Shown one piece after another: positions 50,968 to 60,398 of a stretch of DNA of 64,000 bases; the stretch's first letter is position 1; every line of letters begins with the position of its first letter. A program made the translations under genes and the position numbers. The notes beneath the pieces are model-generated. The model had not been told where the DNA came from. It searched no databases and saw nothing but the letters and a program-made list of their open reading frames with translations. The stretch comes from Sinomonas terrae. Lineage in GTDB: Bacteria; Actinomycetota; Actinomycetes; Actinomycetales; Micrococcaceae. The stretch covers positions 2,046,001 through 2,110,000 of the forward strand of contig NZ_JAKZBV010000001.1 in assembly GCF_022539255.1 (NCBI RefSeq), given 5' to 3'.

Positions 50968-52971
50968 ATGGACCCTCAGGACCATGAGACCCGGCCCACG
51001 TCTGACCGGCCTCTGACCCGCCGCGAGCTCAGGGCCCGCGAGCGTGCAGTGACCGAGACCCAGCAGCGGAAGTCTGGAACGAATCCGACGCCGCAGTCCT
51101 CGGTGCGGCCCACCGCGTCCCCATCTCGGCCCGCGTCCACAGTGCCGACCCCGGAGAACCCCGACGTTGAGCCGGCTTCTGGCAGCGATCGGGGTGCGAG
51201 TGATGCTCGGCCCGCATCGAGCCCGTCCCGGGATACGGCTCCGCGCTCACGCCCGCGCACCGGCCGAACCCTCGCTGACTGGCCTGCGCCGGTGCCCGCC
51301 TCGTCCAGCCACCTCGCTGTGAAGGGCGAGCCCGTGTACGAGGCTGAGGAGCGCGTGGCGCGAGGCCTTCGGCGGCCGACGAACCCCACTGGCGGCAGCG
51401 ATGCCCAGACCACCCGCTTTCTGCCCGCCGTCGACCCGAGCGCTCCGAGCGCCCGCAGCGAGGCACCGGAATCTCCCACTTCGAGCACTGCCCCCGGTGC
51501 GACATCGGCAGGGCCCCAAGCGCCCCGCCTCGCGGCCACGGGTTCAGCGGCTCCGTCCGTCATCAAACGGGCCGAAGCGGTCCGAGCCACCGCGCCGCAG
51601 GAGGCCACCTCTCGGGCTGGATCCGACGCTGAACGCCCGGGCACCGGCATGTGGGACTCCGAACCCAAGGAGGGCCTCGACGGGCGCCATCGGAATGCTG
51701 CGCTTCGGCACCAGGCAGGGTCGAGCGTCGACGTCGCCGATCCAGCACTGCAGCTCTCAGACACTGGAGCCCCAGGTGCCGGAGCCCCAGTCGGTGAGCC
51801 TGATGTCGTCGCAGCCGCCGATGCGCTCCTAGGCCAGTCGCCTTCGCCCGTCGGTCCGGAGGAGTCGACCGTCCATCAGGCCGTCTTCGCTTCTGCCGAA
51901 GTGGTCAAGGCCCCCCGGCGCCGCTCTCGGCAGTTCAAGGCGATCGTCTCGATGACCGTCGCGCTGGCGCTCATTGTCGGTGCATGCTTCCTCGGCGCGG
52001 CCGTCCTGCGCCCGTTGCTCGGTATGGACAAGGTCAGCGACTACCCTGGTCCTGGATCCGGACAGGTCAGCATCACAGTGCAGCCGGGATCCGGGCCGCG
52101 CGCGGTTGCTGACGAGCTGCAGAAGGACGGCGTTGTCGCGGACGCTGATACCTTCCTCAACGCCTTCACAGCCACTGGCGCCAGCCTCCATCCGGGTGAT
52201 TTCACGTTCAAGAAGCAGATGAAGTCCTCGGATGCGGCGTCGATCCTGGCGGGGAACACGGCTCCGGTGATCTACTTCGCGCTCAGCGCGGGCATGCGGG
52301 TCACGGACTCGCTGGCGACGATCGCGCAGGCGGCAGGGCTGAACCCGAACGACCTGAACGCGCTGAACAGCCAGCCGCAGCAGTTCGGCCTTCCGCCGCA
52401 GGCGAAGAGCCTGGAGGGCTATCTGGCGCCGGGGGAGTACAAGTTGCCGGTGGGGACCTCGGCGAAGGACATCGTTTCGAAGCTGGTCTCGACCACGCTG
52501 GACGAGCTCAAGGCCGACGGCATCACGGACCCGACCAAGCAGTACCAGGACCTGATCGTGGCGAGCATCGTCCAGGCCGAGGGCGGGCGGGCCGACTACG
52601 GCAACGTCGCCGGCGCCATCTACAACCGGCTCAAGCCCAACGACCAGACCAACGGGCTCGTCCAGTCCGACGCGACGGTCACGTACGGGCTGGGGACCAA
52701 GACGGTCCAGCTCACGGACGCGCAGAAGGCCGATGCGAGCAACCCTTACAACACGTACGTGCACCCGGGGCTCCCGCCCGGGCCGATCGGCTCGCCGGGG
52801 GCGAAGGCGGTCGCGGCGGCGGCGCATCCGACGGCGAACAACTACCTCTACTGGGTCACGGTCAACCTCGACACGGGCGAGACGAAGTTCGCCTCGACCT
52901 ACGCCGAGCACCAGGCGAACGTCGCCCAGTACCAGCAGTGGTGCACCGCCAACCCCGGGAAGTGCCAGTGA
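50968..52971 (+). CDS. mltG: Endolytic murein transglycosylase MltG
   Basis: Cleaves nascent peptidoglycan strands. 667 residues, long because of a ~310-residue cytoplasmic Pro/Ser/Ala-rich region before the single helix (about 323-345, AIVSMTVALALIVGACFLGA). The extracytoplasmic YceG/MltG domain follows: LEGYLAPGEYKLPVGTSAKD, the catalytic Glu in SIVQAEGGRADYGNVAGAIYNRL (in two parts), and PYNTYVHPGLPPGPIGSPG. aroE overlaps its stop by 4 bp. Confidence 0.93.
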   Translation: MDPQDHETRPTSDRPLTRRELRARERAVTETQQRKSGTNPTPQSSVRPTASPSRPASTVPTPENPDVEPASGSDRGASDARPASSPSRDTAPRSRPRTGRTLADWPAPVPASSSHLAVKGEPVYEAEERVARGLRRPTNPTGGSDAQTTRFLPAVDPSAPSARSEAPESPTSSTAPGATSAGPQAPRLAATGSAAPSVIKRAEAVRATAPQEATSRAGSDAERPGTGMWDSEPKEGLDGRHRNAALRHQAGSSVDVADPALQLSDTGAPGAGAPVGEPDVVAAADALLGQSPSPVGPEESTVHQAVFASAEVVKAPRRRSRQFKAIVSMTVALALIVGACFLGAAVLRPLLGMDKVSDYPGPGSGQVSITVQPGSGPRAVADELQKDGVVADADTFLNAFTATGASLHPGDFTFKKQMKSSDAASILAGNTAPVIYFALSAGMRVTDSLATIAQAAGLNPNDLNALNSQPQQFGLPPQAKSLEGYLAPGEYKLPVGTSAKDIVSKLVSTTLDELKADGITDPTKQYQDLIVASIVQAEGGRADYGNVAGAIYNRLKPNDQTNGLVQSDATVTYGLGTKTVQLTDAQKADASNPYNTYVHPGLPPGPIGSPGAKAVAAAAHPTANNYLYWVTVNLDTGETKFASTYAEHQANVAQYQQWCTANPGKCQ

Positions 52972-53861
52972 CCACAGGCAGGCGTCGGGCAGCCGTCCTC
53001 GGCCACCCGATCGGTCATTCGCGTTCGCCGGCGCTCCATAGCTCCGCCTACGCGGTCCTGGGCGAGGACATCGACTACGGCTCGTTCGACTTGGTGCCGG
53101 AACAGCTCGGCGACTTCGTCGGCGATGTCCGTTCCGAAGACGGCTGGTGCGGACTTTCCGTGACGATGCCGCTCAAGGCGGCACTTGTGGGCTGGATGGA
53201 CCGGCTCGAAGGCAACGCTGCTCTGCTCGGAGTCCTCAACACCGTCACCTTCGAGCGGGTTTCGGGGTCGCTTCGCCTTGTGGGCCACAACACCGACGTC
53301 GCCGGCATTGTCGAAGCGTTCCGCCACGCGGGCGTTGAGCGGGCCGTCGCTCCCGTTATCGTGGGCGCGGGCAACACGGCCCTGGCGGCGGTCGCCGCGA
53401 TCGCCGAGCTGGGCGCGACCTCGGCTCGCTTCCTCGTTCGTGATCCCGCCCGCGCAGACGAGGCCGTGAGCCTCGCCGAGCGGCTCGGTCTCGCGGTCTC
53501 CCTTGAGGCAATCGACCGGGGAGCGCCAACGCTCGCCGCGGCCGACGTCGTCGTGAGCACGCTCCCACCCCGAGCCGCCGACGCCTTGGCGGCCGAGCTG
53601 GCTTCCCGTTACGAGCTGGCCTCTCCTTCTGCCGACGACGGCCATCCCGGCGTCCTGCTGGATGTCGCATATGACCCGTGGCCGAGCCAGCTCGGCGCGA
53701 TGTGGGAGGCGCGTGGCGGGCGAGTGCTGCACGGGCTCGAAATGCTCGTCTACCAGGCAGTCGAGCAGATAGTCCTCTTCACGGGACGCGAGGACGCACG
53801 GAGCCTCGACGTCATAGATGTGATGTGTAACTCAGTCGGCCTTCCGCAGCGAGCTCGCTAG
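52968..53861 (+). CDS. aroE: Shikimate dehydrogenase
   Basis: Reduces 3-dehydroshikimate with NADPH. 297 residues: LGHPIGHSRSPALH (shikimate-binding serines), catalytic lysine in TMPLKAAL, GHNTDVAG, Rossmann part VIVGAGNTALAAVAAI, and C-terminal GLEMLVYQAVEQ. GTG 52968 overlaps the mltG stop (GTGA). First of four shikimate genes in the order aroE-aroC-aroK-aroB. Confidence 0.94.
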   Translation: MTTGRRRAAVLGHPIGHSRSPALHSSAYAVLGEDIDYGSFDLVPEQLGDFVGDVRSEDGWCGLSVTMPLKAALVGWMDRLEGNAALLGVLNTVTFERVSGSLRLVGHNTDVAGIVEAFRHAGVERAVAPVIVGAGNTALAAVAAIAELGATSARFLVRDPARADEAVSLAERLGLAVSLEAIDRGAPTLAAADVVVSTLPPRAADALAAELASRYELASPSADDGHPGVLLDVAYDPWPSQLGAMWEARGGRVLHGLEMLVYQAVEQIVLFTGREDARSLDVIDVMCNSVGLPQRAR

Positions 53862-53887
53862 CGGGGGCACATGGCAGGATGGATGGC

Positions 53888-55087
53888 ATGTTGCGTTGGT
53901 TGACCGCCGGGGAATCGCATGGTCCGGCACTCGTGGGGATCGTCGAAGGGCTTCCGGCAGGGGTCGAGCTGACCAGTGAGGACGTACGCCGAGCCCTGGC
54001 GCGTCGTCGCCTCGGGTACGGACGTGGTGCCCGGATGAAGTTCGAGCAGGACGAAGTGACGCTCGTCGGCGGCGTCCGGCACGGACTCACCCAAGGCGGC
54101 CCCGTCGCGATCCAGGTGGGCAACACGGAATGGCCCAAGTGGGAGCAGGTCATGTCGGCCGATCCCATCGACCCGGACGTGCTCGAAGGCGTCGCCCGGA
54201 ACGCGCCCCTCACCCGGCCGCGTCCCGGCCACGCGGATTTCACGGGCATGCAGAAGTACGGCTTCGACGAGGCACGTCCGGTGCTCGAGCGTGCCTCGGC
54301 TCGGGAGACCGCCGCGCGCGTTGCGCTCGGCACTGTTGCTGCCAACTTCCTCCGTCAGCTCGGGATCGAACTCGTGAGCCACACCACGCAGATTGCCGGG
54401 GTCGCGGCACCCGAAGACGCGCCGCTTCCGCTGCCCTCGGACGTCGACGCCCTCGACGCCGATCCTCTGCGCTGCTTCCATGCTGAGACGTCGACGGCGA
54501 TGGTCGCCGAAGTGGACGCCGCCCACAAGGAGGGCGAAACCCTCGGCGGCGTCGTCGAGGTGCTCGCCTACGGCCTCCCGCCGGGCTTGGGGAGCTACGT
54601 CCACTGGGACCGGCGTCTCGACGGGCGCCTCGCCGCCGCGCTCATGGGCATCCAAGCGATCAAGGGCGTCGAGGTCGGAGATGGCTTCCGCACGGCGTCC
54701 CGTCGGGGCTCGCTGGCCCATGACGAGATTGTCCGCGACGCGTACGGCAAGATCGTTCGGTCGACCAACCGTGCGGGCGGCATCGAAGGCGGCATGAGCA
54801 TTGGTGACGTGCTGCGCGTGCGGGCCGCGATGAAGCCCATCGCGACGGTGCCCCGAGCCCTCGGCACGATCGACATCGCTACGGGCGAGGCTGCGAAGGC
54901 GCACCATCAGCGTTCCGACGTGTGCGCCGTCCCGGCCGCGGGCGTCGTCGCCGAAGCCATGGTCGCCCTAGTCCTCGCTCAAGCCGTACTCGAGAAGTTC
55001 GGTGGAGACTCCGTCGCCGAGACGAAGCGCAACCTAGAGTCGTTCCTCGAGAACATTCCCGCCGAGATGGATTCGATCACGCGATGA
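53888..55087 (+). CDS. aroC: Chorismate synthase
   Basis: Forms chorismate from EPSP, using reduced FMN. 399 residues from ATG 53888 (MLRWLTAGESHGPAL), which is the conserved family start; an ATG three codons upstream is less likely. Conserved RRRLGYGRGARMKFEQD, RPGHADFTGMQKYG, ARETAARVALG and FRTASRRGS. Overlaps aroK by 4 bp. Confidence 0.96.
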   Translation: MLRWLTAGESHGPALVGIVEGLPAGVELTSEDVRRALARRRLGYGRGARMKFEQDEVTLVGGVRHGLTQGGPVAIQVGNTEWPKWEQVMSADPIDPDVLEGVARNAPLTRPRPGHADFTGMQKYGFDEARPVLERASARETAARVALGTVAANFLRQLGIELVSHTTQIAGVAAPEDAPLPLPSDVDALDADPLRCFHAETSTAMVAEVDAAHKEGETLGGVVEVLAYGLPPGLGSYVHWDRRLDGRLAAALMGIQAIKGVEVGDGFRTASRRGSLAHDEIVRDAYGKIVRSTNRAGGIEGGMSIGDVLRVRAAMKPIATVPRALGTIDIATGEAAKAHHQRSDVCAVPAAGVVAEAMVALVLAQAVLEKFGGDSVAETKRNLESFLENIPAEMDSITR

Positions 55088-55653
55088 CCTCTGCCGCAGC
55101 GCACCCGATTGTCGGACGAACGGTGCTCCTCATGGGGCCCATGGCTTCTGGCAAGTCGTCGGTCGGCTTTGCGCTCGCCCGGATCCTCGGTGCCGATTTC
55201 GCGGACACCGACGTGCGGATCGTCCGGGAGCACGGGCCCATCCCCGAGATCTTCGCCGCCCATGGCGAGGAGGCGTTCCGCGACCTCGAGGCCCAAGCGG
55301 TCGCCGATGTGCTCGCCGAGGAGCATCCGAACGGCATCGTCGTGGCGCTCGGCGGAGGTGCGGTACTACGCCGTGAGACGCGGGAGCGCATCAGCGGCCA
55401 TCACGTCGTATACCTCGAGGTGGCGTGGGAAGACGTGGCGCCCCGCCTTGTAGGGAGCGAGGACCGGCCGCTCCTCCATGGCCAGGCCGAGGCGAGTTGG
55501 CGTGAGCTCATGGCGCAGCGACGCCCGGTGTATGAAACAGTAGCGACCCTGAAGGTCCACGCCGCCGGCGGAACGGCGGATGAGGTGGCACGGGCCGTCG
55601 CAGACCAGTTGATCCCCCTCCAGAAGGAGCTGACGCGTGAGCGCCGACACTGA
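55084..55653 (+). CDS. aroK: Shikimate kinase
   Basis: Phosphorylates shikimate at O3. 189 residues: Walker A MGPMASGKSSVG, the shikimate-binding Asp of FADTD, the GEEAFRDLEAQ segment, glycine-rich VVALGGGAVLR and the lid Arg near SEDRPLL. The start overlaps the aroC stop (ATGA). Confidence 0.94.
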   Translation: MTSAAAHPIVGRTVLLMGPMASGKSSVGFALARILGADFADTDVRIVREHGPIPEIFAAHGEEAFRDLEAQAVADVLAEEHPNGIVVALGGGAVLRRETRERISGHHVVYLEVAWEDVAPRLVGSEDRPLLHGQAEASWRELMAQRRPVYETVATLKVHAAGGTADEVARAVADQLIPLQKELTRERRH

Positions 55654-56758
55654 CATCAGCAGCGACCACACCGTCATCAAAGTCACGGGCTCACAGCCTC
55701 AGGAAAACTACGACGTCATCGTCGGCCACGGCCTCTTGGGGCGCCTTGCGCCTATTCTCGGCGAGCGGGTCAAGCGTGTGCTCGTCGTCCACCCGCGTGC
55801 TCTCCGTGCAACGGGCGACGCCGTGCGGGAGTCCCTTGAGTCCGACGGCTTCACGGCGCTCACCGCAGAGATCCCGGATGCCGAGGAAGGCAAGCACATC
55901 CAGGTCGCTGCCTTCTGCTGGCAGGTGCTCGGCCAGAACGACTTCACTCGCTCTGACGCGATCGTCTCGGTAGGCGGCGGAGCGGTGACCGATCTTGGCG
56001 GCTTCGTGGCCGCCACCTGGTTGCGCGGCGTCCGCGTGGTGCACATCCCGACCAGTCTGCTCGGAATGGTCGATGCCGCGGTGGGAGGCAAGACTGGCAT
56101 CAACACGGCGGAGGGCAAGAACCTCGTCGGCGCGTTCCACCCGCCCGCCGCGGTGCTCGCGGACCTCGACGCCCTCGCGACCCTGCCGCGCAATGAGCTC
56201 GTCTCAGGACTTGCCGAGGTAGTCAAGTGCGGCTTCATCGCGGACCCCACGATCCTCGGCCTCATCGAGGGTGATCCTGAGGGCACCACGGATCCCGCTT
56301 CCGCCACGCTTCGCGAACTCGTTGAGCGCTCCATCGCCGTCAAGGCCGAGGTCGTCTCATCAGACCTCAAGGAGAGCGGGCAGCGGGAGATCCTCAACTA
56401 CGGCCACACTCTCGGACACGCGATCGAGCTCGCGGAGCGCTACCAGTGGCGGCATGGGGCGGCCGTGAGCGTGGGCATGATGTTCGCAGCCGAACTCGCC
56501 CGCAGTGTGGGCCGGCTCGACGACGCTGTGGCCGATCGGCACCGCAGCATCCTGCAGGGGCTGGGCCTCCCGACTTCCTACCGCGGCGACCGGTGGCAAG
56601 CGCTGCTCGACGGCATGCGGAGGGACAAGAAGGCACGCGGCGACCTCCTGCGCTTCGTCGTGCTCGACGACGTCGCCAGGCCCGGAATCCTCGACGTCCC
56701 CGACACTTCCCTCCTGTTCGCTGCGTATCAGGAGATTGCCGAAGGAATCCCAGCATGA
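55637..56758 (+). CDS. aroB: 3-dehydroquinate synthase
   Basis: NAD- and metal-dependent conversion of DAHP to 3-dehydroquinate. 373 residues: VGGGAVTDLGGFVAATWLRG, PTSLLGMVDAAVGGKTGIN, GLAEVVKCG and the metal ligands in NYGHTLGHAIE. GTG start lies 17 bp inside aroK. Overlaps the next gene by 4 bp. Confidence 0.96.
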   Translation: MSADTDISSDHTVIKVTGSQPQENYDVIVGHGLLGRLAPILGERVKRVLVVHPRALRATGDAVRESLESDGFTALTAEIPDAEEGKHIQVAAFCWQVLGQNDFTRSDAIVSVGGGAVTDLGGFVAATWLRGVRVVHIPTSLLGMVDAAVGGKTGINTAEGKNLVGAFHPPAAVLADLDALATLPRNELVSGLAEVVKCGFIADPTILGLIEGDPEGTTDPASATLRELVERSIAVKAEVVSSDLKESGQREILNYGHTLGHAIELAERYQWRHGAAVSVGMMFAAELARSVGRLDDAVADRHRSILQGLGLPTSYRGDRWQALLDGMRRDKKARGDLLRFVVLDDVARPGILDVPDTSLLFAAYQEIAEGIPA

Positions 56759-57267
56759 TGATCGACCGGCGCGAGTGGCCCGACGCGGGCTTTCCCGGCA
56801 TCGCCGTCGATCCTGACACGCTCAATGCTGTCGTCGTGGACGAGGAGCGGTGCGAGGCCGCCCTCGAGGCGAGCGGTTCGCTCGAGGACCGCGCCGTCGT
56901 CGAACTTGCCCGCGGCCACGTCAGCAAGGCCGCCGAGCTCATCGTCGAGGCCCGCTATCACGACCCCGAATCCTTCCGGCTCAAGGTGCTCGAACTCGAC
57001 GTCCTGCGCCTCGGGAATCGAAACGACCGTGCACTCGAGCGGGTGCGTCAGATCCTTGCCGAGGTCAAGGGGACTGCCCGTGAGGCGACAGTCCAGCAAT
57101 ATCTCGGAATGATCCAGTTCACCCGGGGCCAGTATGCTTCCGCCGAGGATGCCTTCGCGAAGGCCCTCGAACTGCGCGTCGCGGCGTCCGCGGATGCGAG
57201 CCTCATCTACTCGAGCACCGTTGCGCTCGGGCGGGCGCGCGAGGAGCGGTTCGGCTCGTCCGCGTAG
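56755..57267 (+). CDS. TPR-like hypothetical protein in the aro-efp cluster
   Basis: 170 residues. The middle and C-terminal parts show helical pairs of the tetratricopeptide type (ELARGHVSKAAELIVEARYH; QYLGMIQFTRGQYASAEDAF). No enzymatic motif. The ATG overlaps the aroB stop by 4 bp, so translation is coupled; an ATG directly after it is equally possible. Conserved position in Arthrobacter-like genomes; function unknown. Confidence 0.75.
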   Translation: MMIDRREWPDAGFPGIAVDPDTLNAVVVDEERCEAALEASGSLEDRAVVELARGHVSKAAELIVEARYHDPESFRLKVLELDVLRLGNRNDRALERVRQILAEVKGTAREATVQQYLGMIQFTRGQYASAEDAFAKALELRVAASADASLIYSSTVALGRAREERFGSSA

Positions 57268-57398
57268 AGCGGTCGCGAGGCGGAGAGGCCGCCTCGGGGG
57301 AGTGCCCGCTCGGCCGCGGGTAGAATGGACCCCGGATTTCCGCGCGTGCTGCTGGCCCCTGTCTCGGTGGCGCCAGCACGCAGACATGAGAGGGATAC

Positions 57399-57962
57399 GT
57401 GGCAACGACCAACGACATCAAGAACGGCACCGTGCTGAAGATTGACGGCCAGCTCTGGAACATCATCGAGTTCCAGCACGTCAAGCCCGGCAAGGGTGGC
57501 GCGTTCGTGCGTACGAAGATGCGCAACATCACTTCCGGCAAGGTCGTCGACCGTACGTTCAACGCCGGAGCGAAGATCGACACGGCGACTGTCGACCGCC
57601 GCGACTACCAGTACCTCTACAAGGACGGCACCGACTTCGTGTTCATGGACACGGAGGACTACGACCAGATCCACATTTCGGCCGAGGCCGTGGGCGACGC
57701 CGCCAACTTCATGCTCGAGAACCAGAACGTGCTCATCGCGCTCAACGAGGGTGCTCCGCTCTACATCGAGCTCCCGCCGAGCGTCACTCTCGAGATCACG
57801 TACACGGAGCCGGGGCTCCAGGGCGACCGCTCGTCCGCGGGCACCAAGCCGGCGACGCTCGAGACCGGTTACGAGATCCAGGTTCCGCTGTTCCTCGAGA
57901 CAGGGACGAAGGTCAAGGTCGACACCCGCGACGGCAGCTACCTGGGACGTGTCAACGACTAG
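57399..57962 (+). CDS. efp: Elongation factor P
   Basis: Relieves ribosome stalling at polyproline. 187 residues, the standard length: three beta barrels with TTNDIKNGTVLKIDGQLW, the loop KPGKGGAFVRTKMRNI (tip lysine, actinobacterial type) and C-terminal ETGTKVKVDTRDGSYLGRV. GTG start after AGAGGG. TAGAAT at 57321 is a likely -10 in the 131-bp gap. Overlaps nusB by 1 bp. Confidence 0.96.
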   Translation: MATTNDIKNGTVLKIDGQLWNIIEFQHVKPGKGGAFVRTKMRNITSGKVVDRTFNAGAKIDTATVDRRDYQYLYKDGTDFVFMDTEDYDQIHISAEAVGDAANFMLENQNVLIALNEGAPLYIELPPSVTLEITYTEPGLQGDRSSAGTKPATLETGYEIQVPLFLETGTKVKVDTRDGSYLGRVND

Positions 57963-58372
57963 TGAGCGCCCGCGGCAAGGCCCGAAGCCGGGCCCTCGAC
58001 ATCCTCTTCGAGGCTGAGCAGCGCTCGGTCGCGCCGTCTGAGGTCATTCAGCGGCGCCTCGAGCGGACCGATCAGCAGATCAATCCGTACACCGAAGAGA
58101 TCGTCTCGGGCGTGGTCGCGAAGCAGGGCCAGATCGATGAGATCCTGCGCACGTACGCGCAGGGCTGGACGCTTGAGCGGATGCCCGCCGTCGACCGCGT
58201 GATCCTGCGGATCGGCACGTGGGAACTGCTGTTCAACGACGAGGTTCCGGACGGCGTCGCGGTGAGCGAGGCCGTGGCCCTCGCCCGCACGATGTCGACC
58301 GACGACTCCCCGGCGTTCGTGAACGGCCTCCTGGGGCGGCTCCAGTCGCTCAAGCCGACGCTGCTCGCCTGA
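57962..58372 (+). CDS. nusB: Transcription antitermination protein NusB
   Basis: 136 residues, all-helical RNA-binding partner of NusE in rRNA antitermination. ARSRALDILFEAEQR, LERMPAVDRVILRIGTWELL and DDSPAFVNGLLGRL are the conserved segments. GTG start overlaps the efp TAG by 1 bp. Confidence 0.94.
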   Translation: MSARGKARSRALDILFEAEQRSVAPSEVIQRRLERTDQQINPYTEEIVSGVVAKQGQIDEILRTYAQGWTLERMPAVDRVILRIGTWELLFNDEVPDGVAVSEAVALARTMSTDDSPAFVNGLLGRLQSLKPTLLA

Positions 58373-58403
58373 GAGACGGCAGTACAAGCCAGAACAGGCC
58401 GGG

Positions 58404-59582
58404 TCAGGGAGCGACGATCACGTCCCTGAGCCGGCCTGCCTCGTCTAGGTAACCCTTCTCGGCGATGGCATAGCCAGAGAGGTCGCGACCGCTCACGGCA
58501 CGCTGCCGCGTGTAGGCCAGTTCGGTGGCGACCCGGATGAACTGTCTCATCGCGGGGGCACGCCCGCGGGAGGCGGCCCACCGGATTCCCGCGCGCCTGC
58601 CCCGCGGAGTCGCCAGCATGTCGACCTCGAGCGGCGTGAACCAACCGGCGACGGCGTATTCGGTCAGCCGTCGATGCGTCAGTCTGGCGTCGGCGCGGCG
58701 GAGGAGGTAGATCCCCGCGAGGGCCACGCAGAAGAGCGGAATCTGGACGGCGACGTACAGGAAGAAGAAGCTGTCGCCAGAACTGTTCCACAAGTGGTGC
58801 AGGAACATGGCGGGAATGAGCCCGACGACGAACGCCACAATGCCGAGGCCTGCGTTCCAGCGCCGCGCGGCGAATCCGATCACGGCGCCCAGCGTTCCGG
58901 TGAACATCGCATGCGTGAAAGGCGAAAGGATGCCCCGCAGCATGAACACCACCACGAGCCCGGTGGCGGAGCCCGTTCCATTGGCGAAGGCTCGTCCGAA
59001 GTACAGGATGTTCTCGGTGAAGGCGAAGCCGGCCGCGATCGTCATGCCGTAGACGACGCCGTCAACCGGACCGTCGAAGTACTTGCGGGCTGCGAGGAAC
59101 AGCACGAGGAGACCGATTCCCTTCGAGACCTCCTCGACGAACGGCGCCTCCACCGTCGCGAGAAAGGACAGCGTGGCGTCACGATCAGCGTTCATGGGCG
59201 CGAAGACGGCCATGAAGACGGGCTGGGCGAGCGTCGTCGTGGCGACGGCGACGACGGACCCCCACGCGAGCGCGAACGCAAGCAGGCGCTTCGGTTCAGG
59301 CTCCCAGCGGTCCACGAACGCGACCGTGCCGAGGACGATGGCGAGTGGCACGAGCGAGAGCACGAAACCGATCGCTAGTCCGCCCGTTCCGGTCGAGGAC
59401 AGCAGGAACGGCACGACGAGTGCGAGGCCCGCGAGGACGAGCACTCCACCGGCCAGCAGAAGCGCGGTGAGGCCGGGAGCCCGGTGGTGCGGCGGCTGCG
59501 GCGGGGCCGGCACATCCCAGAGGATCTGCGGCGGAAGTCCGGGACGCCCGTCTGGGGGCGGCCACGGCGCTTTGCTCGTCAT
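58404..59582 (-). CDS. PrsW family intramembrane metalloprotease
   Basis: 392 residues. Pro-rich cytoplasmic N-terminus, then about eight helices. Signature residues of the CPBP/PrsW group: EE in APFVEEVSKGIG, E in FAFTENILYF, H in SPFTHAMFTG and HH in MFLHHLWNS. The family cleaves membrane-bound regulators such as anti-sigma factors; the target here is unknown. A soluble C-terminal tail (about 300-392) is present. Convergent with nusB. Confidence 0.9.
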   Translation of the reverse strand: MTSKAPWPPPDGRPGLPPQILWDVPAPPQPPHHRAPGLTALLLAGGVLVLAGLALVVPFLLSSTGTGGLAIGFVLSLVPLAIVLGTVAFVDRWEPEPKRLLAFALAWGSVVAVATTTLAQPVFMAVFAPMNADRDATLSFLATVEAPFVEEVSKGIGLLVLFLAARKYFDGPVDGVVYGMTIAAGFAFTENILYFGRAFANGTGSATGLVVVFMLRGILSPFTHAMFTGTLGAVIGFAARRWNAGLGIVAFVVGLIPAMFLHHLWNSSGDSFFFLYVAVQIPLFCVALAGIYLLRRADARLTHRRLTEYAVAGWFTPLEVDMLATPRGRRAGIRWAASRGRAPAMRQFIRVATELAYTRQRAVSGRDLSGYAIAEKGYLDEAGRLRDVIVAP

Positions 59583-59715
59583 GCCCCAAGGCTAGCTTGG
59601 GGCTGGTGTGGCGCGGGGGAGGGCCGGAATGTTCCGTGGCCCACATGGCCCGCGAGGGCAACCTCGGGCTGTGATAGTTTTGAAGGCGGTTCAGCCTTCA
59701 CATCCTTTTAATTCC

Positions 59716-59727
59716 GTCCTGTGAGGC
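59716..59727 (+). promoter_or_regulatory. PyrR-binding RNA motif in the pyr leader
   Basis: GTCCTGTGAGGC matches the PyrR-binding loop core (RUCCNGNGAGGY). CCG/CGG and flanking U-G pairs can close it as a short hairpin. It ends where the GGGGAAAGGGG ribosome-binding site of pyrR begins, so bound PyrR would block translation, as reported for mycobacterial pyr. A second hairpin (TGAAGGC/GCCTTCA, 59681-59700) lies just upstream. Confidence 0.65.
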
Positions 59728-59744
59728 GGGGAAAGGGGTCTGGC

Positions 59745-60398
59745 GTGGCACCTGCCGCAGCAGACAACGGAGCGTCACGGACCGCAGCCCCAGCGCAGCA
59801 CGCGCTCTCGGGCCGCGTCGTCCTGAACGCAGCAGATATCGATCGCGCACTCACGCGAATAGCGCATGAGATCCTCGAGGCCAACAAGGGCCCTCAGGAT
59901 CTCGTCCTCCTCGGGATTCCGCGCCGCGGCTATCCGTTGGCCGTCCGCCTCGCGCGGAAGCTCGCCTCGGCGGATCCGAGCATCGTCGCCGAACAGATCG
60001 TCGGCCAGCTCGACATCACGATGTTCCGCGATGACCTGTCCAGACAGCCAACCCGCCCGCCGTCTCCGACGAAGCTCCCGGCGCAGGGGATCGATGACAA
60101 GGTCGTCGTCCTCGTCGATGACGTGCTGTATTCGGGCAGGACGATCCGCGCCGCGCTCGACGCGCTGGTCGATCTCGGGAGGCCGCGCATCGTGCGCCTC
60201 GCCGTCCTGGTAGACCGCGGGCACCGCGAGCTGCCGATCAGAGCAGATCACGTGGGGAAGAACCTCCCGACTTCTGCTGTAGAGAAGGTACGCGTGCGCC
60301 TCGCCGAAACCGATGGCCCCGCCGACGGCGGCTTCCTTGAGGACCACGTGGCGATCGAGTCCCCCGCAGGGGCGGACAGTGAGGATCAGGCACGATGA
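59745..60398 (+). CDS. pyrR: Bifunctional pyr operon regulator/uracil phosphoribosyltransferase PyrR
   Basis: RNA-binding repressor of the pyrimidine operon that responds to UMP/UTP and can have UPRTase activity. 217 residues: GRVVLNAADIDRALTRIAHE, GIPRRGYPLA, the PRPP loop VVLVDDVLYSGRTIRAALDAL and the basic surface LVDRGHRELPIRADHVGK. GTG 59745 was chosen for the GGGGAAAGGGG site 6 nt upstream. A long in-frame extension would overlap the RNA motif. Overlaps pyrB by 4 bp. Confidence 0.95.
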   Translation: MAPAAADNGASRTAAPAQHALSGRVVLNAADIDRALTRIAHEILEANKGPQDLVLLGIPRRGYPLAVRLARKLASADPSIVAEQIVGQLDITMFRDDLSRQPTRPPSPTKLPAQGIDDKVVVLVDDVLYSGRTIRAALDALVDLGRPRIVRLAVLVDRGHRELPIRADHVGKNLPTSAVEKVRVRLAETDGPADGGFLEDHVAIESPAGADSEDQAR

